Shown here piece by piece: positions 19,289 to 28,797 of a DNA stretch of 64,000 nt. The notes beneath the pieces are model-generated. The model searched no databases. It was not told the DNA's origin and worked only from the letters and a program-made list of their open reading frames with translations. Source of the stretch: Bradyrhizobium sp. SZCCHNS1050 (lineage in GTDB: Bacteria > Pseudomonadota > Alphaproteobacteria > Rhizobiales > Xanthobacteraceae); contig NZ_JAUETR010000001.1 in the NCBI RefSeq assembly GCF_032484785.1, forward strand, positions 496,001 through 560,000, in the 5' to 3' direction. The translations under genes and the position numbers were made by a program. How positions within the stretch are numbered: position 1 is the stretch's first letter; each line of letters starts with the position of its first letter.

Positions 19289-20242
19289 TTACGCTTGCGC
19301 GTGCCCCCTCTCCTGCAGGAACGCTTGATACGCGCGCGCGATGCCGTCCTTCAGCGACGTCGTCGCGCGCCAGCCGAGCGCGGCGAGGCGCGACACGTCG
19401 AGCAGCTTGCGCGGCGTGCCGTCTGGCCGCGAGGTGTCGAAGCTGATCCGTCCCTGATAGCCGACCGTTGCCGCGACCACACGGGCGAAATCGGCAATCG
19501 TGATGTCCTCGCCGGTGCCGATGTTGACCAGCCCGGCGTCGGAATAGGTCTTCATCAGGTGCACGCAGGCATCCGCCATGTCGTCGACATAGAGGAATTC
19601 GCGCCGCGGCGTTCCCGTGCCCCAGACGACCACCTCGGGCGCATCGGCGAGCCGGGCCTCGTGGAAACGGCGGATCAGCGCCGCGACGACGTGGCTGTAT
19701 TCAGGATGGTAGTTGTCGCCGGGACCGTAGAGATTGGTCGGCATCACGTTGATGAAGTCGGCGCCGTACTGGCTGCGATAGGCCTCGACCATCTTGATGC
19801 CGGCGATCTTGGCGATCGCATAGGGCTCGTTGGTCGGCTCCAGCGGCCCGGTCAGCATGGCGTCCTCGCGCAGTGGCTGCGCGGCAAGCTTCGGATAGAT
19901 GCAGGAGGAACCGAGAAACATCAGCTTCTCGGCGCCATTCACATGCGCGGCGTGGATGACATTGGCAGCAATGGCAATGTTGTCGTAGATGAACTCGGCG
20001 CGCAGCGTGTTGTTGGCGACGATGCCGCCGACCTTCGCCGCAGCAAGGAACACTACCTGCGGCCTGGCGCGCGCGAACCATGCGAACACCGCCGCCTGGT
20101 CGCGCAGATCGACCTCGCCACGCGGCACCGTGAGCAACTCGACGCCTTCGCTCGCCAACCGCCGCACCAGCGCGCTGCCGACCATCCCGCGATGGCCGGC
20201 GACGAAGACACGCTTGCCGCGGAGATCAAACGGCGTGGCCAC
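19289..20242 (-). CDS. fcl: GDP-L-fucose synthase
   Basis: A 317-residue NADPH-dependent epimerase-reductase that converts GDP-4-keto-6-deoxymannose to GDP-L-fucose. It has Rossmann motif [21 protein letters not shown] with the catalytic Ser, and YAIAK as the Tyr-X3-Lys pair; [16 protein letters not shown] is highly typical. It overlaps the 3' end of gmd by 17 bases, so the two steps are coupled. The product would feed fucosylated surface polysaccharide, lipopolysaccharide or Nod factor; no glycosyltransferase is adjacent. Confidence 0.96.
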   Translation of the reverse strand: MATPFDLRGKRVFVAGHRGMVGSALVRRLASEGVELLTVPRGEVDLRDQAAVFAWFARARPQVVFLAAAKVGGIVANNTLRAEFIYDNIAIAANVIHAAHVNGAEKLMFLGSSCIYPKLAAQPLREDAMLTGPLEPTNEPYAIAKIAGIKMVEAYRSQYGADFINVMPTNLYGPGDNYHPEYSHVVAALIRRFHEARLADAPEVVVWGTGTPRREFLYVDDMADACVHLMKTYSDAGLVNIGTGEDITIADFARVVAATVGYQGRISFDTSRPDGTPRKLLDVSRLAALGWRATTSLKDGIARAYQAFLQERGHAQA

Positions 20243-21308
20243 TGCTCGCCTCCCGCCGCGCGGCGCACAGATCGCTGGCGACCATCTCCTTGACCAGTTG
20301 GGCGAAGCTCGTCCTTGGTTTCCATCCGAGCTTGTCGCGCGCCTTGCTGCAATCGCCGATCAAGAGGTCGACCTCGGTCGGTCGGAAATAGGTCGGGTCG
20401 ATCCGCACCACCGCCTTGCCGGACTTGGCGTCGATCCCGGTCTCCTCGACCCCCTCGCCGCGCCATTCGATGCGGCGACCGACCTCGGCGAAGGCGAGTT
20501 CGACCAGTTCGCGCACCGAATGGGTCTCACCGGTCGCCAGCACGAAATCGTCGGGCGTATCGGCCTGCAGGATGCGATGCATGCCCTCGACATAGTCGCG
20601 CGCATGGCCCCAGTCGCGTTTGGCCTCGAGATTGCCGAGATAGATCGTCTCCTCCAGGCCGGTTTCGATGCGGGCGACGCCGCGGGTGATCTTGCGGGTC
20701 ACGAAGGTCTCGCCACGGATCGGGCTCTCGTGGTTGAACAGGATGCCGTTGCAGGCGAACATCCCGTAGGCCTCGCGATAGTTCACCGTGATCCAGTAGC
20801 CGTAGAGCTTGGCGCAGCCATAGGGCGAGCGCGGATAGAACGGCGTGGTCTCCCGTTGCGGGATCTCCTGCACCAGGCCGTACAGCTCCGAGGTCGAGGC
20901 CTGGTAGAAGCGCGTCTGCTTCTCCATGCCGAGAATGCGAATGGCTTCCAACAAGCGCAGGACCCCGAGCGCGTCGGCATTGGCGGTGTATTCCGGACTC
21001 TCGAAGCTGACGCCGACGTGGCTCTGGGCGGCGAGATTGTAGATCTCGTCGGGGCGGATCTGCTGCACCAGCCGGATCAGGTTGGTGGAATCGGTCATGT
21101 CGCCGTAGTGCAGCAGGAACGGCACGTTGCCTTCGTGCGGATCCTGGTAGAGATGGTCGATCCGCGCGGTATTGAAGGACGATGACCGCCGCTTGATCCC
21201 GTGCACGGTGTAGCCGAGACCGAGCAGATATTCGGCCAGATACGCGCCGTCCTGGCCCGTGACGCCCGTGATCAGCGCCACGCGGCCGCTGCAATCCTTC
21301 CCCGCCAT
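20226..21308 (-). CDS. gmd: GDP-mannose 4,6-dehydratase
   Basis: A 360-residue enzyme that makes GDP-4-keto-6-deoxy-D-mannose from GDP-mannose. Motifs: [16 protein letters not shown] (cofactor), STSELYG (catalytic Ser/Thr and Glu region) and YGCAKLYG (Tyr-X3-Lys), plus [15 protein letters not shown]. The ATG at 21308 begins directly before the Rossmann fold. The gene overlaps fcl, forming the two-step GDP-L-fucose pathway. Confidence 0.96.
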   Translation of the reverse strand: MAGKDCSGRVALITGVTGQDGAYLAEYLLGLGYTVHGIKRRSSSFNTARIDHLYQDPHEGNVPFLLHYGDMTDSTNLIRLVQQIRPDEIYNLAAQSHVGVSFESPEYTANADALGVLRLLEAIRILGMEKQTRFYQASTSELYGLVQEIPQRETTPFYPRSPYGCAKLYGYWITVNYREAYGMFACNGILFNHESPIRGETFVTRKITRGVARIETGLEETIYLGNLEAKRDWGHARDYVEGMHRILQADTPDDFVLATGETHSVRELVELAFAEVGRRIEWRGEGVEETGIDAKSGKAVVRIDPTYFRPTEVDLLIGDCSKARDKLGWKPRTSFAQLVKEMVASDLCAARREASSGHAV

Positions 21309-21440
21309 GCTCACTCCAACACCGTCGCGCCCCCTCGGGCCGAAGTTCCCGGCGAGCAGTCCACAGCCGAAGCCGCCGGTCAAGCTCAACGGAAAACAGG
21401 CGTTGGATCAATCCCGTATCGGCGCAACGAAAAGCAGGAC

Positions 21441-22205
21441 CTAATCCCCGTAGCAGCGCAGGCGGTCGAGATCGAGCACCGTCACCCCGCCATACTCCAC
21501 CCGCAGCAGGCCCTCGCGCTCCAGCGTCTTGAGACACTGATTGGCGTTCTGCCGCGACAGGCCCGACAGCGCGCCGATCTCCTCCTGGGTGATCTCCAGA
21601 TGGCGGGTCGTATTCGGGTAGAGGATCGGATTGAACAGCGAGGCAATGCTGCGGGCGAGCCGCGCCGTCGCATCCAGCGTGCGGCCGACCTCGACGAGGC
21701 CAATGAACTGGCCGAGCCGCTCGTTGAGCTGGGTGACGAGGAAGCGGTTGAAGCCGACGCTGTTCTCGAACAGCCGCATGAAGGTCGGCCGCTCCATCAG
21801 CGCGACGCGCGTATCGCGCAGCGCCACGACGTCATAGCGGCGCAGCTCGTTCTTCAGCACGCTGCCCTCGCCGAACCAGGCGCCCGCCGACATGCCGGCG
21901 AATGTCGTCGCCTTGCCGCCGCGCGACACCGTGCTCATCCGCGCGAGACCGGTGACGATCCCGGTCCAGTAGTCGAATTGATCGCCGCGAAGGAAGATGT
22001 GCTCGTTGGCCGCAAACGACCGCTCGACGATGCCGGCCGCAGCCGTGTCGATTTCCTCGGGCTTCAGATGGCGGGACCAGGGCGCGATGCGCAGAAGGGT
22101 ATCGGGAGAGATCAAGCCGGCATCTCGTCTCGTCGAAGCTCGCGGCGACCATATTGCATCGCAACAATCCTGCAGTGAATATTGCCTGGGAATTGTCAGG
22201 CGCAA
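21441..22205 (-). CDS. Crp/Fnr-family transcriptional regulator
   Basis: About 254 residues: a cyclic-nucleotide-type beta-roll (FLRGDQFDYWTGIVTGLARM, GAWFGEGSVL), a long dimer helix, and a C-terminal winged helix with ITQEEIGALSGLSRQNANQCLKTLEREGLL. It has no FNR-like cysteine cluster. The start is uncertain: TTG at 22205 has AGGA six bases before it, but a TTG at 22115 also fits. It is divergent from the Liv/acyl-CoA ligase module, whose control region it could share. Confidence 0.85.
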   Translation of the reverse strand: MRLTIPRQYSLQDCCDAIWSPRASTRRDAGLISPDTLLRIAPWSRHLKPEEIDTAAAGIVERSFAANEHIFLRGDQFDYWTGIVTGLARMSTVSRGGKATTFAGMSAGAWFGEGSVLKNELRRYDVVALRDTRVALMERPTFMRLFENSVGFNRFLVTQLNERLGQFIGLVEVGRTLDATARLARSIASLFNPILYPNTTRHLEITQEEIGALSGLSRQNANQCLKTLEREGLLRVEYGGVTVLDLDRLRCYGD

Positions 22206-22444
22206 GACAATTCCTGATAGCGCTTTCCCCTATCGAGGACCACCGTCTTCGACTCGCGCCTCTGGACACGGACGAGGCGCATCGAGATGCGGCAAAATGC
22301 GCCCGCCCGGGTGGCCCGTCATTCGTCGGATGGCGCGGAACCGATGCCCGGGATAGGATTGCACCCAATGCGACGAACTCAACGTCGCGCGACACGATGC
22401 CTTGAAGAGCGCGCCAAGCGCCGAAGACAGTTCGGGAGGACGAC

Positions 22445-23266
22445 TTGGACTATACGTTGGAAGCGCGCGGAGTGTCGCTGCGTTTCGGTGGGGTGCGAGC
22501 CCTGACCGACGTCAGCTTCGGCGTGCGCGAGGGCGAGTTGTTCTCGATCATCGGCCCGAACGGCGCCGGCAAGACCTCGATCGTCAACTGCATCTCCGGC
22601 CGCTACAAGCCGACCGAGGGCCGCCTGTTCCATCGCGGCCGCGACATCACCGGCCTGCCACCGAGCGCGCGCGCCAACATCGGCATCGGCCGCACCTTCC
22701 AGAACCTCGCGCTGTTCCACCACATGAGCGTGCTCGACAATATCATGGTCGGGCGCCATCACCTGCTGAAGAACAATTTCCTCACCGGCTCTCTGTATTG
22801 GCTCACCGGCGCGCGGCGCGAGGAGCTGAAGCATCGCGAGAAGGTCGAGCAGATCATCGACTTCCTCGACCTGCAGTCGGTGCGCAAGGCGCCCGCCGGC
22901 ACCCTCTCCTACGGTTTGCGCAAGCGCGTCGAACTGGCGCGCGCCATGGCGCTGGAGCCGCATCTGATCCTCCTCGACGAGCCGATGGCCGGCATGAACT
23001 TCGAGGAGAAAGAGGACATGGCGCGCTACATCGTCGACCTCAACGAGGAATTCGGCATGACGGTCGTGATGATCGAACACGACATGGGCGTGGTCATGGA
23101 CATCTCCCATCGCGTCATGGTGCTCGATTTCGGCCGCAAGATCGCCGAGGGCGACCCGGCCGCCGTGCTCGCCGATCCTCACGTCAAGCGTGCCTATCTC
23201 GGCGAGGAGGACGAACTGCTGGTCGATCCCGACGAGGCGCCGTCCATCGCGGAGGACGCGGCATGA
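22445..23266 (+). CDS. livG: Liv-type ABC transporter ATPase (LivG-like), TTG start
   Basis: A 273-residue ATPase with Walker A GPNGAGKTS, LivG-type signature LSYGLRKRVELARAMA and Walker B LILLDEPMAGMNFEE. The start is TTG at 22445, supported by CGGGAGGA four bases upstream; no suitable ATG exists nearby. Its stop overlaps the start of the acyl-CoA ligase gene by four bases. It opens a rightward module that also contains LivH, LivM, a binding protein and LivF. The C-terminus has a short acidic extension beyond the usual LivG end. Confidence 0.92.
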   Translation: MDYTLEARGVSLRFGGVRALTDVSFGVREGELFSIIGPNGAGKTSIVNCISGRYKPTEGRLFHRGRDITGLPPSARANIGIGRTFQNLALFHHMSVLDNIMVGRHHLLKNNFLTGSLYWLTGARREELKHREKVEQIIDFLDLQSVRKAPAGTLSYGLRKRVELARAMALEPHLILLDEPMAGMNFEEKEDMARYIVDLNEEFGMTVVMIEHDMGVVMDISHRVMVLDFGRKIAEGDPAAVLADPHVKRAYLGEEDELLVDPDEAPSIAEDAA

Positions 23267-25194
23267 TGGACTATGCGGGTCGCGTCAAGCAGGCCGACAC
23301 CTATCCGAAGCTGCTACGGCTGAACGCGAAAGAGCACGGGACGGAGATCGCGCTGCGCGAGAAGAATCTCGGGCTGTGGCGCACCTTCACCTGGGCCGAC
23401 TACCAGGCGCGCGTGCGCGATTTCGCGCTCGGCATGGTGGAGCTCGGCCTCGGCAAGGACGACGTGATCGGCATCATCGGCGACAACCGGCCGGACTGGG
23501 TTGCCGCGGAGGTCGCGACGCATGCGATCCGGGCCATGAGCCTCGGGCTCTATCGGGACGTGCTCGACGACGAGGCCGCCTACCTGCTCAATTACGGCGA
23601 GGCGCGACTGGTGTTCGCTGAGGATGAGGAGCAGGTCGACAAGCTGCTCAACCTCGCCGAGCGCGTGCCGGCGCTCAAGCACATCGTCTATTCCGATCCG
23701 CGCGGCATGCGCAAATATGACGATCCCAGGCTGCTGCCGGCGGACAAGCTCGCCGAGCTCGGCCGCAACCGGGCGGCGCGCGAGCCCGATCTCTACGACC
23801 GCATGGTCGATGCAACCGTCGGCGACGACGTCGCCATCCTCTGCACCACCTCGGGCACGACCTCGCATCCAAAGCTCGCGATGCTCTCGGCCGCGCGCGT
23901 GCTCAAGCATTGCGCCACCTATCTCGCCTTCGATCCCAAGGGACCGGAGGACGAATACGTCTCGGTGCTGCCGCTGCCCTGGATCATGGAACAGGTCTAT
24001 GCGCTCGGCAAAGGTCTGCTCTGCCGGATGAAGGTCAACTTCGTCGAAGAGCCCGATACGATGATGAACGACTTCCGCGAGATCGCGCCGACCTTCGTGC
24101 TGTTCGCACCGAGGGTGTGGGAGCAGATCGCGGCCGACGTCCGTGCCGCCGCCATGGACGCCTCGCCGCTGAAGCAGCGGCTGTATCATCTGGGCATGTC
24201 GACCGGCCTTGCCGCGCTGGAGAGGGGCCAGCATTCGAGCCTTGCCGACATGCTGCTGTTCCGGGCACTGCGCGACCGGCTCGGCTTCACCCGGTTGCGC
24301 TCGGCCGCCACCGGCGGCGCCGCGCTCGGGCCCGACACGTTCAAGTTCTTCCGCGCCATGGGCGTGCCCTTGCGCACGCTCTACGGCCAGACCGAGCTGC
24401 TCGGGGCCTACACGCTGCACCCGGCCGACAAGGTCGATCCGGACACGACGGGCGTGCCGATGGCTGAGGACATCGAGATCAAGATCGACCAGCCCGACAG
24501 CCAGGGGATCGGCGAGATCCTGGTACGCCATCCGAACATGTTCCTGGGCTACTACAAGGCCCCGGAAGCCTCGGCCGCCGACGTCAAGGACGGCTGGATG
24601 CATTCGGGCGACGCCGGCTATTTCAACGAGGCGAAGCAGCTCGTCGTCATCGACCGCATCAAGGATCTCGCCGAGACCGCGCGCGGCGAACGCTTCTCGC
24701 CGCAATATATCGAGAACAAGCTGAAGTTCTCGCCGTATATTGCCGAGGCCGTCGTGCTCGGCGCCGGCCGCGAGCATCTCGCCGCGATGATCTGCATCCG
24801 CTACTCGATCATCTCGAAATGGGCGGAGAAGAACCGCATCGCGTTCACCACCTACTCCGATCTCGCCTCGCGCAACGAGGTCTACGCGCTGTTGCAGAAG
24901 GAGGTCGAGACCGTCAACGCCCACCTGCCGCCGGCGCAGCGCATCGCCCGCTTCCTCCTGCTCTACAAGGAGCTCGACGCCGACGACGGCGAGCTCACAC
25001 GTACGCGCAAGGTGCGTCGCAGCGTCATCAACGAGAAGTACGCCGATATCATCGACGGCATCTATGGCGGCAAGCCTGCCATCCCCGTCGATACCGTCAT
25101 CCGCTTCCAGGACGGCACCACCCAGCGCATCCGCACGACGCTGAAGGTGGTGGATCTGGGTGGACATGGCGCCATGGCGGAGGCCGCGGAGTGA
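23263..25194 (+). CDS. AMP-forming acyl-CoA ligase (long-chain type)
   Basis: A 643-residue adenylate-forming ligase of the FadD15/ACSBG-like branch. The AMP-binding P-loop is TTSGTTSHPK near residue 200, with Ser in place of the usual second Gly. YGQTELLGAY and the hinge region DRIKDLAETARGERFSP follow, and a C-terminal TRTRKVRR stands where the catalytic Lys loop is expected. It activates a carboxylic acid to its CoA thioester. Translational coupling to a Liv ATPase and flanking by Liv permeases suggests the imported ligand is its substrate; the acid itself is not identifiable. Confidence 0.9.
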   Translation: MMDYAGRVKQADTYPKLLRLNAKEHGTEIALREKNLGLWRTFTWADYQARVRDFALGMVELGLGKDDVIGIIGDNRPDWVAAEVATHAIRAMSLGLYRDVLDDEAAYLLNYGEARLVFAEDEEQVDKLLNLAERVPALKHIVYSDPRGMRKYDDPRLLPADKLAELGRNRAAREPDLYDRMVDATVGDDVAILCTTSGTTSHPKLAMLSAARVLKHCATYLAFDPKGPEDEYVSVLPLPWIMEQVYALGKGLLCRMKVNFVEEPDTMMNDFREIAPTFVLFAPRVWEQIAADVRAAAMDASPLKQRLYHLGMSTGLAALERGQHSSLADMLLFRALRDRLGFTRLRSAATGGAALGPDTFKFFRAMGVPLRTLYGQTELLGAYTLHPADKVDPDTTGVPMAEDIEIKIDQPDSQGIGEILVRHPNMFLGYYKAPEASAADVKDGWMHSGDAGYFNEAKQLVVIDRIKDLAETARGERFSPQYIENKLKFSPYIAEAVVLGAGREHLAAMICIRYSIISKWAEKNRIAFTTYSDLASRNEVYALLQKEVETVNAHLPPAQRIARFLLLYKELDADDGELTRTRKVRRSVINEKYADIIDGIYGGKPAIPVDTVIRFQDGTTQRIRTTLKVVDLGGHGAMAEAAE

Positions 25195-25215
25195 TGCGCC
25201 TTCTGCCACATGAGG

Positions 25216-25303
25216 TCGTCATGCGCGGGCTTGACCCGCGCATCCATCCTCTTCCGAAAATCTCCTTCGCGATGGATCGCCGGGTCAAGCCCGGCGGTGA
25301 CGA
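25216..25303. repeat. Intergenic palindromic repeat, family D (copy 1)
   Basis: Arms TCGTCATGCGCGGGC and GCCCGGCGGTGACGA are imperfectly inverted, with the inner motif CGGGCTTGACCCG and its mate CGGGTCAAGCCCG. It lies in the operon between the ligase and livH. A related copy is at 29648-29735. Confidence 0.85.
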
Positions 25304-25315
25304 GTGAGAACGATC

Positions 25316-26209
25316 ATGAACACCGCCTTCCTCATCCAGCTCCTGGTCAACGGCCTCGTCGTCGGAACGCTCTATGGCGTGGTCGCGATGTCGTTCGTGC
25401 TGATCTACAAGGCGACCCAGGTCGTCAATTTCGCGCAAGGCGAGCTGCTGCTGATCGGCGCCTGGGTGTGCTGGGCATTGCTGACGAAATATCAGGTGCC
25501 GTTCTGGGTCGGCATGCCGCTGACGCTGGTCTTCATGTTCGCGTTCGGCATCGCGATCCAGGTCGTGATCCTCCGTCCGATGATCGGGGAGCCGATCATC
25601 TCCGTCATCATGGTCACGATCGGCCTTTCGACCGTGTTTCAGGCGGCGCTGAAATGGATGTTCGGCGTCAACCCCCAGCCGTTCCCGCCAGTGTTCGCCA
25701 GCACGTCCGTCGACCTGTTCGGACTTCAAATCCAGACGGTCTACGTCATGAGCCTCGTGGTATCGGTCCTGATGATGCTCGGCATGGCTTGGTTCTTCAA
25801 GGCCTCCAAATATGGCCTGGCGATGCGGGCGACCGCCTTCGACCAGCAGGTCGCGCAGTCGCTCGGCATCTCCGTCAAGAACGTGTTCGCGATGGCCTGG
25901 GCCATCTCGGCAACGGTCTCGGCCGTGGCCGGTGTTGTCGTCGCCGTGGTCAACGGCGTCTCCTCCGGCCTGTCGGCCTACGGCATCAAGGTTTTTCCGG
26001 CGGCGATCCTCGGCGGCCTCGACTCGGTCGGTGGCGCCGTGCTCGGCGGCATCATCATCGGCCTCCTCGAGAACATCGCGCAGTATGTCGACAGCCAGTA
26101 TCTGCACTGGGGCAATCTGTACGAGATCGCGCCATTCTACGTGCTGATCATCATCCTGATGATCAAGCCCTACGGCCTGTTCGGCACCAAAGACATCGAG
26201 CGGATCTGA
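25316..26209 (+). CDS. livH: Liv-type ABC transporter permease LivH
   Basis: A 297-residue permease with the opening LVNGLVVGTLYGVVAMSFVLIYKAT, VVNFAQGELLLIGAW and the coupling loop RATAFDQQVAQSLGIS. The ATG at 25316 fits the family start; a GTG four codons upstream is possible. The permease forms the membrane channel with LivM, four bases downstream. Confidence 0.93.
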   Translation: MNTAFLIQLLVNGLVVGTLYGVVAMSFVLIYKATQVVNFAQGELLLIGAWVCWALLTKYQVPFWVGMPLTLVFMFAFGIAIQVVILRPMIGEPIISVIMVTIGLSTVFQAALKWMFGVNPQPFPPVFASTSVDLFGLQIQTVYVMSLVVSVLMMLGMAWFFKASKYGLAMRATAFDQQVAQSLGISVKNVFAMAWAISATVSAVAGVVVAVVNGVSSGLSAYGIKVFPAAILGGLDSVGGAVLGGIIIGLLENIAQYVDSQYLHWGNLYEIAPFYVLIIILMIKPYGLFGTKDIERI

Positions 26210-26212
26210 ATC

Positions 26213-27286
26213 ATGGTTGCGCGCTCCACGATACCCGCCGGCGACTTCCGCACCTCTTACGCGGCCGACACCACGATCTTCCCGACCAGAACCAGCCGCA
26301 ATTTCGCGATCGCCGGCGTGATCCTCCTGTGCTTCGCGCCGCAGGTGTTCTCCGAATACTGGCTGTCGGTCTCGATCCAGATCGGCATCTTCGCCATCGC
26401 CGCACTAGGCCTCAACATCCTGGTCGGCTTCACCGGCCAGATCTCGATCGGACAGGCCGGCTTCTTCCTGCTCGGCGCCTTCACCTCGGCCTATATCAAC
26501 AACACCTACGCGATCCCGGTGTTCTTCGCGATCCCGCTCGCCGGGGTGATCACAGCACTCGTCGGGCTGATTTTCGGACTTCCGGCGGCGCGGCTGAAGG
26601 GTCTCTATCTCGTCATCGCCACCCTCGCCGCGCAATACATCCTGCTCGACTTCTTCTCCCGCGCCGAGTGGTTCTCCGGCGGCTCGGTGCCGGCCTCCGC
26701 CAATCCGTTCTCGATCTTCGGCTATACGCTGCGCGGCGACCGGCAATATTTCTACGTCGTGCTGGCCTATGTCGTGGTGTGCTACCTCCTGGTCACCAAC
26801 CTGATGCGCACCCGCGACGGCCGCGCGCTGATCGCAATCCGCGACCACTATCTCTCGGCCGAGATCATGGGCATCAACCTGACGAAGTACCGGACGCTGT
26901 CGTTCGGCCTCGCCGCGTTCTTCGCCGGCATTGCCGGCGCGCTCTACGCGCACTACCAGCTGGTGATCTCGCAGGAAGGCTTTGGCATCGAGCGCTCGAT
27001 CCTGTTTCTCGCCATGATCATCATCGGCGGCACCGGTTCGATCATGGGCACCCTGATGGGGACAGCATTCGTCGTTCTGCTGCCGGAATCGATGGAATGG
27101 CTGAGCCACCACCTCAAGGGCGGCGCGATCGACAAGGCGCTCGCGCTCAACAACAACATCACTTTTTTGCGCGAGATTGCGATCGGCCTGATCATCATCG
27201 CCTTCCTGATGTTCGAGCCCGACGGGCTGGCGCATCGCTGGCGCCAGATCAAGACATACTGGAAGCTCTATCCGTTCTCACATTGA
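26213..27286 (+). CDS. livM: Liv-type ABC transporter permease LivM
   Basis: A 357-residue permease with about ten hydrophobic segments. The segment LGLNILVGFTGQISIGQAGFF and the coupling loop IAIRDHYLSAEIMGINLTKYR identify LivM. It has an N-terminal polar extension of about 30 residues before the first membrane helix. It lies in tight order after livH. Confidence 0.93.
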   Translation: MVARSTIPAGDFRTSYAADTTIFPTRTSRNFAIAGVILLCFAPQVFSEYWLSVSIQIGIFAIAALGLNILVGFTGQISIGQAGFFLLGAFTSAYINNTYAIPVFFAIPLAGVITALVGLIFGLPAARLKGLYLVIATLAAQYILLDFFSRAEWFSGGSVPASANPFSIFGYTLRGDRQYFYVVLAYVVVCYLLVTNLMRTRDGRALIAIRDHYLSAEIMGINLTKYRTLSFGLAAFFAGIAGALYAHYQLVISQEGFGIERSILFLAMIIIGGTGSIMGTLMGTAFVVLLPESMEWLSHHLKGGAIDKALALNNNITFLREIAIGLIIIAFLMFEPDGLAHRWRQIKTYWKLYPFSH

Positions 27287-27344
27287 ACTCAACCAACAGG
27301 GACCGGCGACAATCCGGCCCGAACGCATCACAGGAGGAAGCACT

Positions 27345-28631
27345 ATGACGATGAAATCATTGCTCGGCTCGGCGGCGCTGGCGCTGCTCGCAGGCGCCTT
27401 CGCCTCAACGGCGCAGGCGCAGCAGATCGCAATCGGACATCTGCAGGATCTCTCGGGCGGCACGTCCGACGTCGGCACGCCCTATGGCCAGGCCGTGATG
27501 GACACCTTCGCCTGGGTCAACAAGAACGGCGGCATCGGCGGCAAGCAGCTCGCGGTCGACAGCAACGACTACGGCTACCAGGTGCCGCGCGCGATCGCGC
27601 TGTACAAGAAGTGGTCGGCCCCGGACAACAAGGTCGCGGCGATCATGGGCTGGGGCACCGCGGACACCGAGGCGCTGACCGGCTTCCTCGCCAACGACAA
27701 GATCCCTGACATGTCCGGCTCCTACGCCGCCGCGCTGACCGACCCTGAAGGCACCAGCGGCAAGGCCAAGGCCGCGCCGTACAACTTCTTCTACGGCCCA
27801 AGCTACTCGGACGCACTGCGCGCCGAGCTGACCTGGGCGGCCGAGGACTGGAAGTCGAAGGGCAAGCCCGGCAAGCCGAAATTCGTGCACATGGGCGCCA
27901 ACCATCCCTATCCCAACGCGCCGAAGGCCGCGGGCGAAGCGCTCGCCACCGAGCTCGGCTTCGAGGTGCTGCCGCCGCTGGTGTTCGCGCTGGCGCCCGG
28001 CGACTACAGCGCGCAGTGCCTGAGCCTGAAGAGCTCCGGCGCCAACTACGCCTATCTGGGCAACACCGCGGCCTCCAACATCTCGGTGATGAAGGCCTGC
28101 AAGAATGCCGGCGTCGACGTCCAATTCCTGTCCAACGTCTGGGGCATGGACGAGAACGCCGCCAAGACCGCGGGCGATGCCGCCGACGGCGTCGTCTTTC
28201 CGCTGCGCACCTCGGTGGCCTGGGGCGGCGACGCGCCGGGCATGAAGACGGTGCAGGAGATCTCCAAGATGTCCGACCCGACCGGCAAGGTCTATCGACC
28301 AGTGCACTATGTCGCCGCGGTCTGCTCGTCGCTCTACATGAAGGAGGCGATCGAGTGGGCTGCGAAGAACGGCGGCGCCACCGGCGAGAACGTCGCCAAG
28401 GGCTTCTACCAGAAGAAGGACTGGGTGCCCGCAGGGATGGAAGGCGTCTGCAGCCCCTCGACCTGGACCGACAAGGATCATCGCGGCACGATGAAGGTCG
28501 ACCTGTATCGCGCCAAGGTAACCGGCCCGACCGATGGCGACCTCAACGATCTCATGGCCAAGGGCGTGATCAAGCTCGAGAAGGTCAAGACCATCGAGCT
28601 GCCGCGCAAGGCGGAATGGGCGGGTTGGTAA
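27345..28631 (+). CDS. ABC transporter substrate-binding protein (Liv/HAAT family)
   Basis: A 428-residue periplasmic binding protein. The signal peptide ends STAQAQQ, followed by IAIGHLQDLSGGTSDVGTPYGQAV. The strong ribosome site AGGAGGAA lies just before the ATG at 27345, consistent with high expression of a binding protein. It differs clearly from the binding protein at 15519-16697 and should carry the specificity of this ligase-associated transporter; the ligand is unknown. Confidence 0.92.
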   Translation: MTMKSLLGSAALALLAGAFASTAQAQQIAIGHLQDLSGGTSDVGTPYGQAVMDTFAWVNKNGGIGGKQLAVDSNDYGYQVPRAIALYKKWSAPDNKVAAIMGWGTADTEALTGFLANDKIPDMSGSYAAALTDPEGTSGKAKAAPYNFFYGPSYSDALRAELTWAAEDWKSKGKPGKPKFVHMGANHPYPNAPKAAGEALATELGFEVLPPLVFALAPGDYSAQCLSLKSSGANYAYLGNTAASNISVMKACKNAGVDVQFLSNVWGMDENAAKTAGDAADGVVFPLRTSVAWGGDAPGMKTVQEISKMSDPTGKVYRPVHYVAAVCSSLYMKEAIEWAAKNGGATGENVAKGFYQKKDWVPAGMEGVCSPSTWTDKDHRGTMKVDLYRAKVTGPTDGDLNDLMAKGVIKLEKVKTIELPRKAEWAGW

Positions 28632-28679
28632 GTTGCCAGGCGGCCGCTGAATCAACTCAGCAGCCGCTCCGCACGCCAT

Positions 28680-28783
28680 CGTCATCCCCCGCGAAAGCGG
28701 GGGATCCAGTACGCCGCGGCTTCTCCACCGAGCATCGGCGGCTCTGGAATACTGGGTCCCCCGCCTCCCGCGGGGGACGACAG
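28680..28783. repeat. Intergenic palindromic repeat, family E (copy 1)
   Basis: CGTCATCCCCCGCGAAAGCGGGGGATCCAGTA and the inverse end ACTGGGTCCCCCGCCTCCCGCGGGGGACGACAG (described in parts: arms of CCCCCGC / GCGGGGG on each side) enclose a GC-rich centre. It is within the operon between the binding-protein gene and livF. A related copy is at 52377-52480. Confidence 0.85.
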
Positions 28784-28797
28784 TGAGGTGAACGGAT

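Noticed and set aside
22402..23262. Long N-terminal extension of the acyl-CoA ligase through the LivG-like gene
   Set aside because: The extension is a shadow of the LivG-like gene; the ligase N-terminus begins at 23263 with an ATGA overlap.
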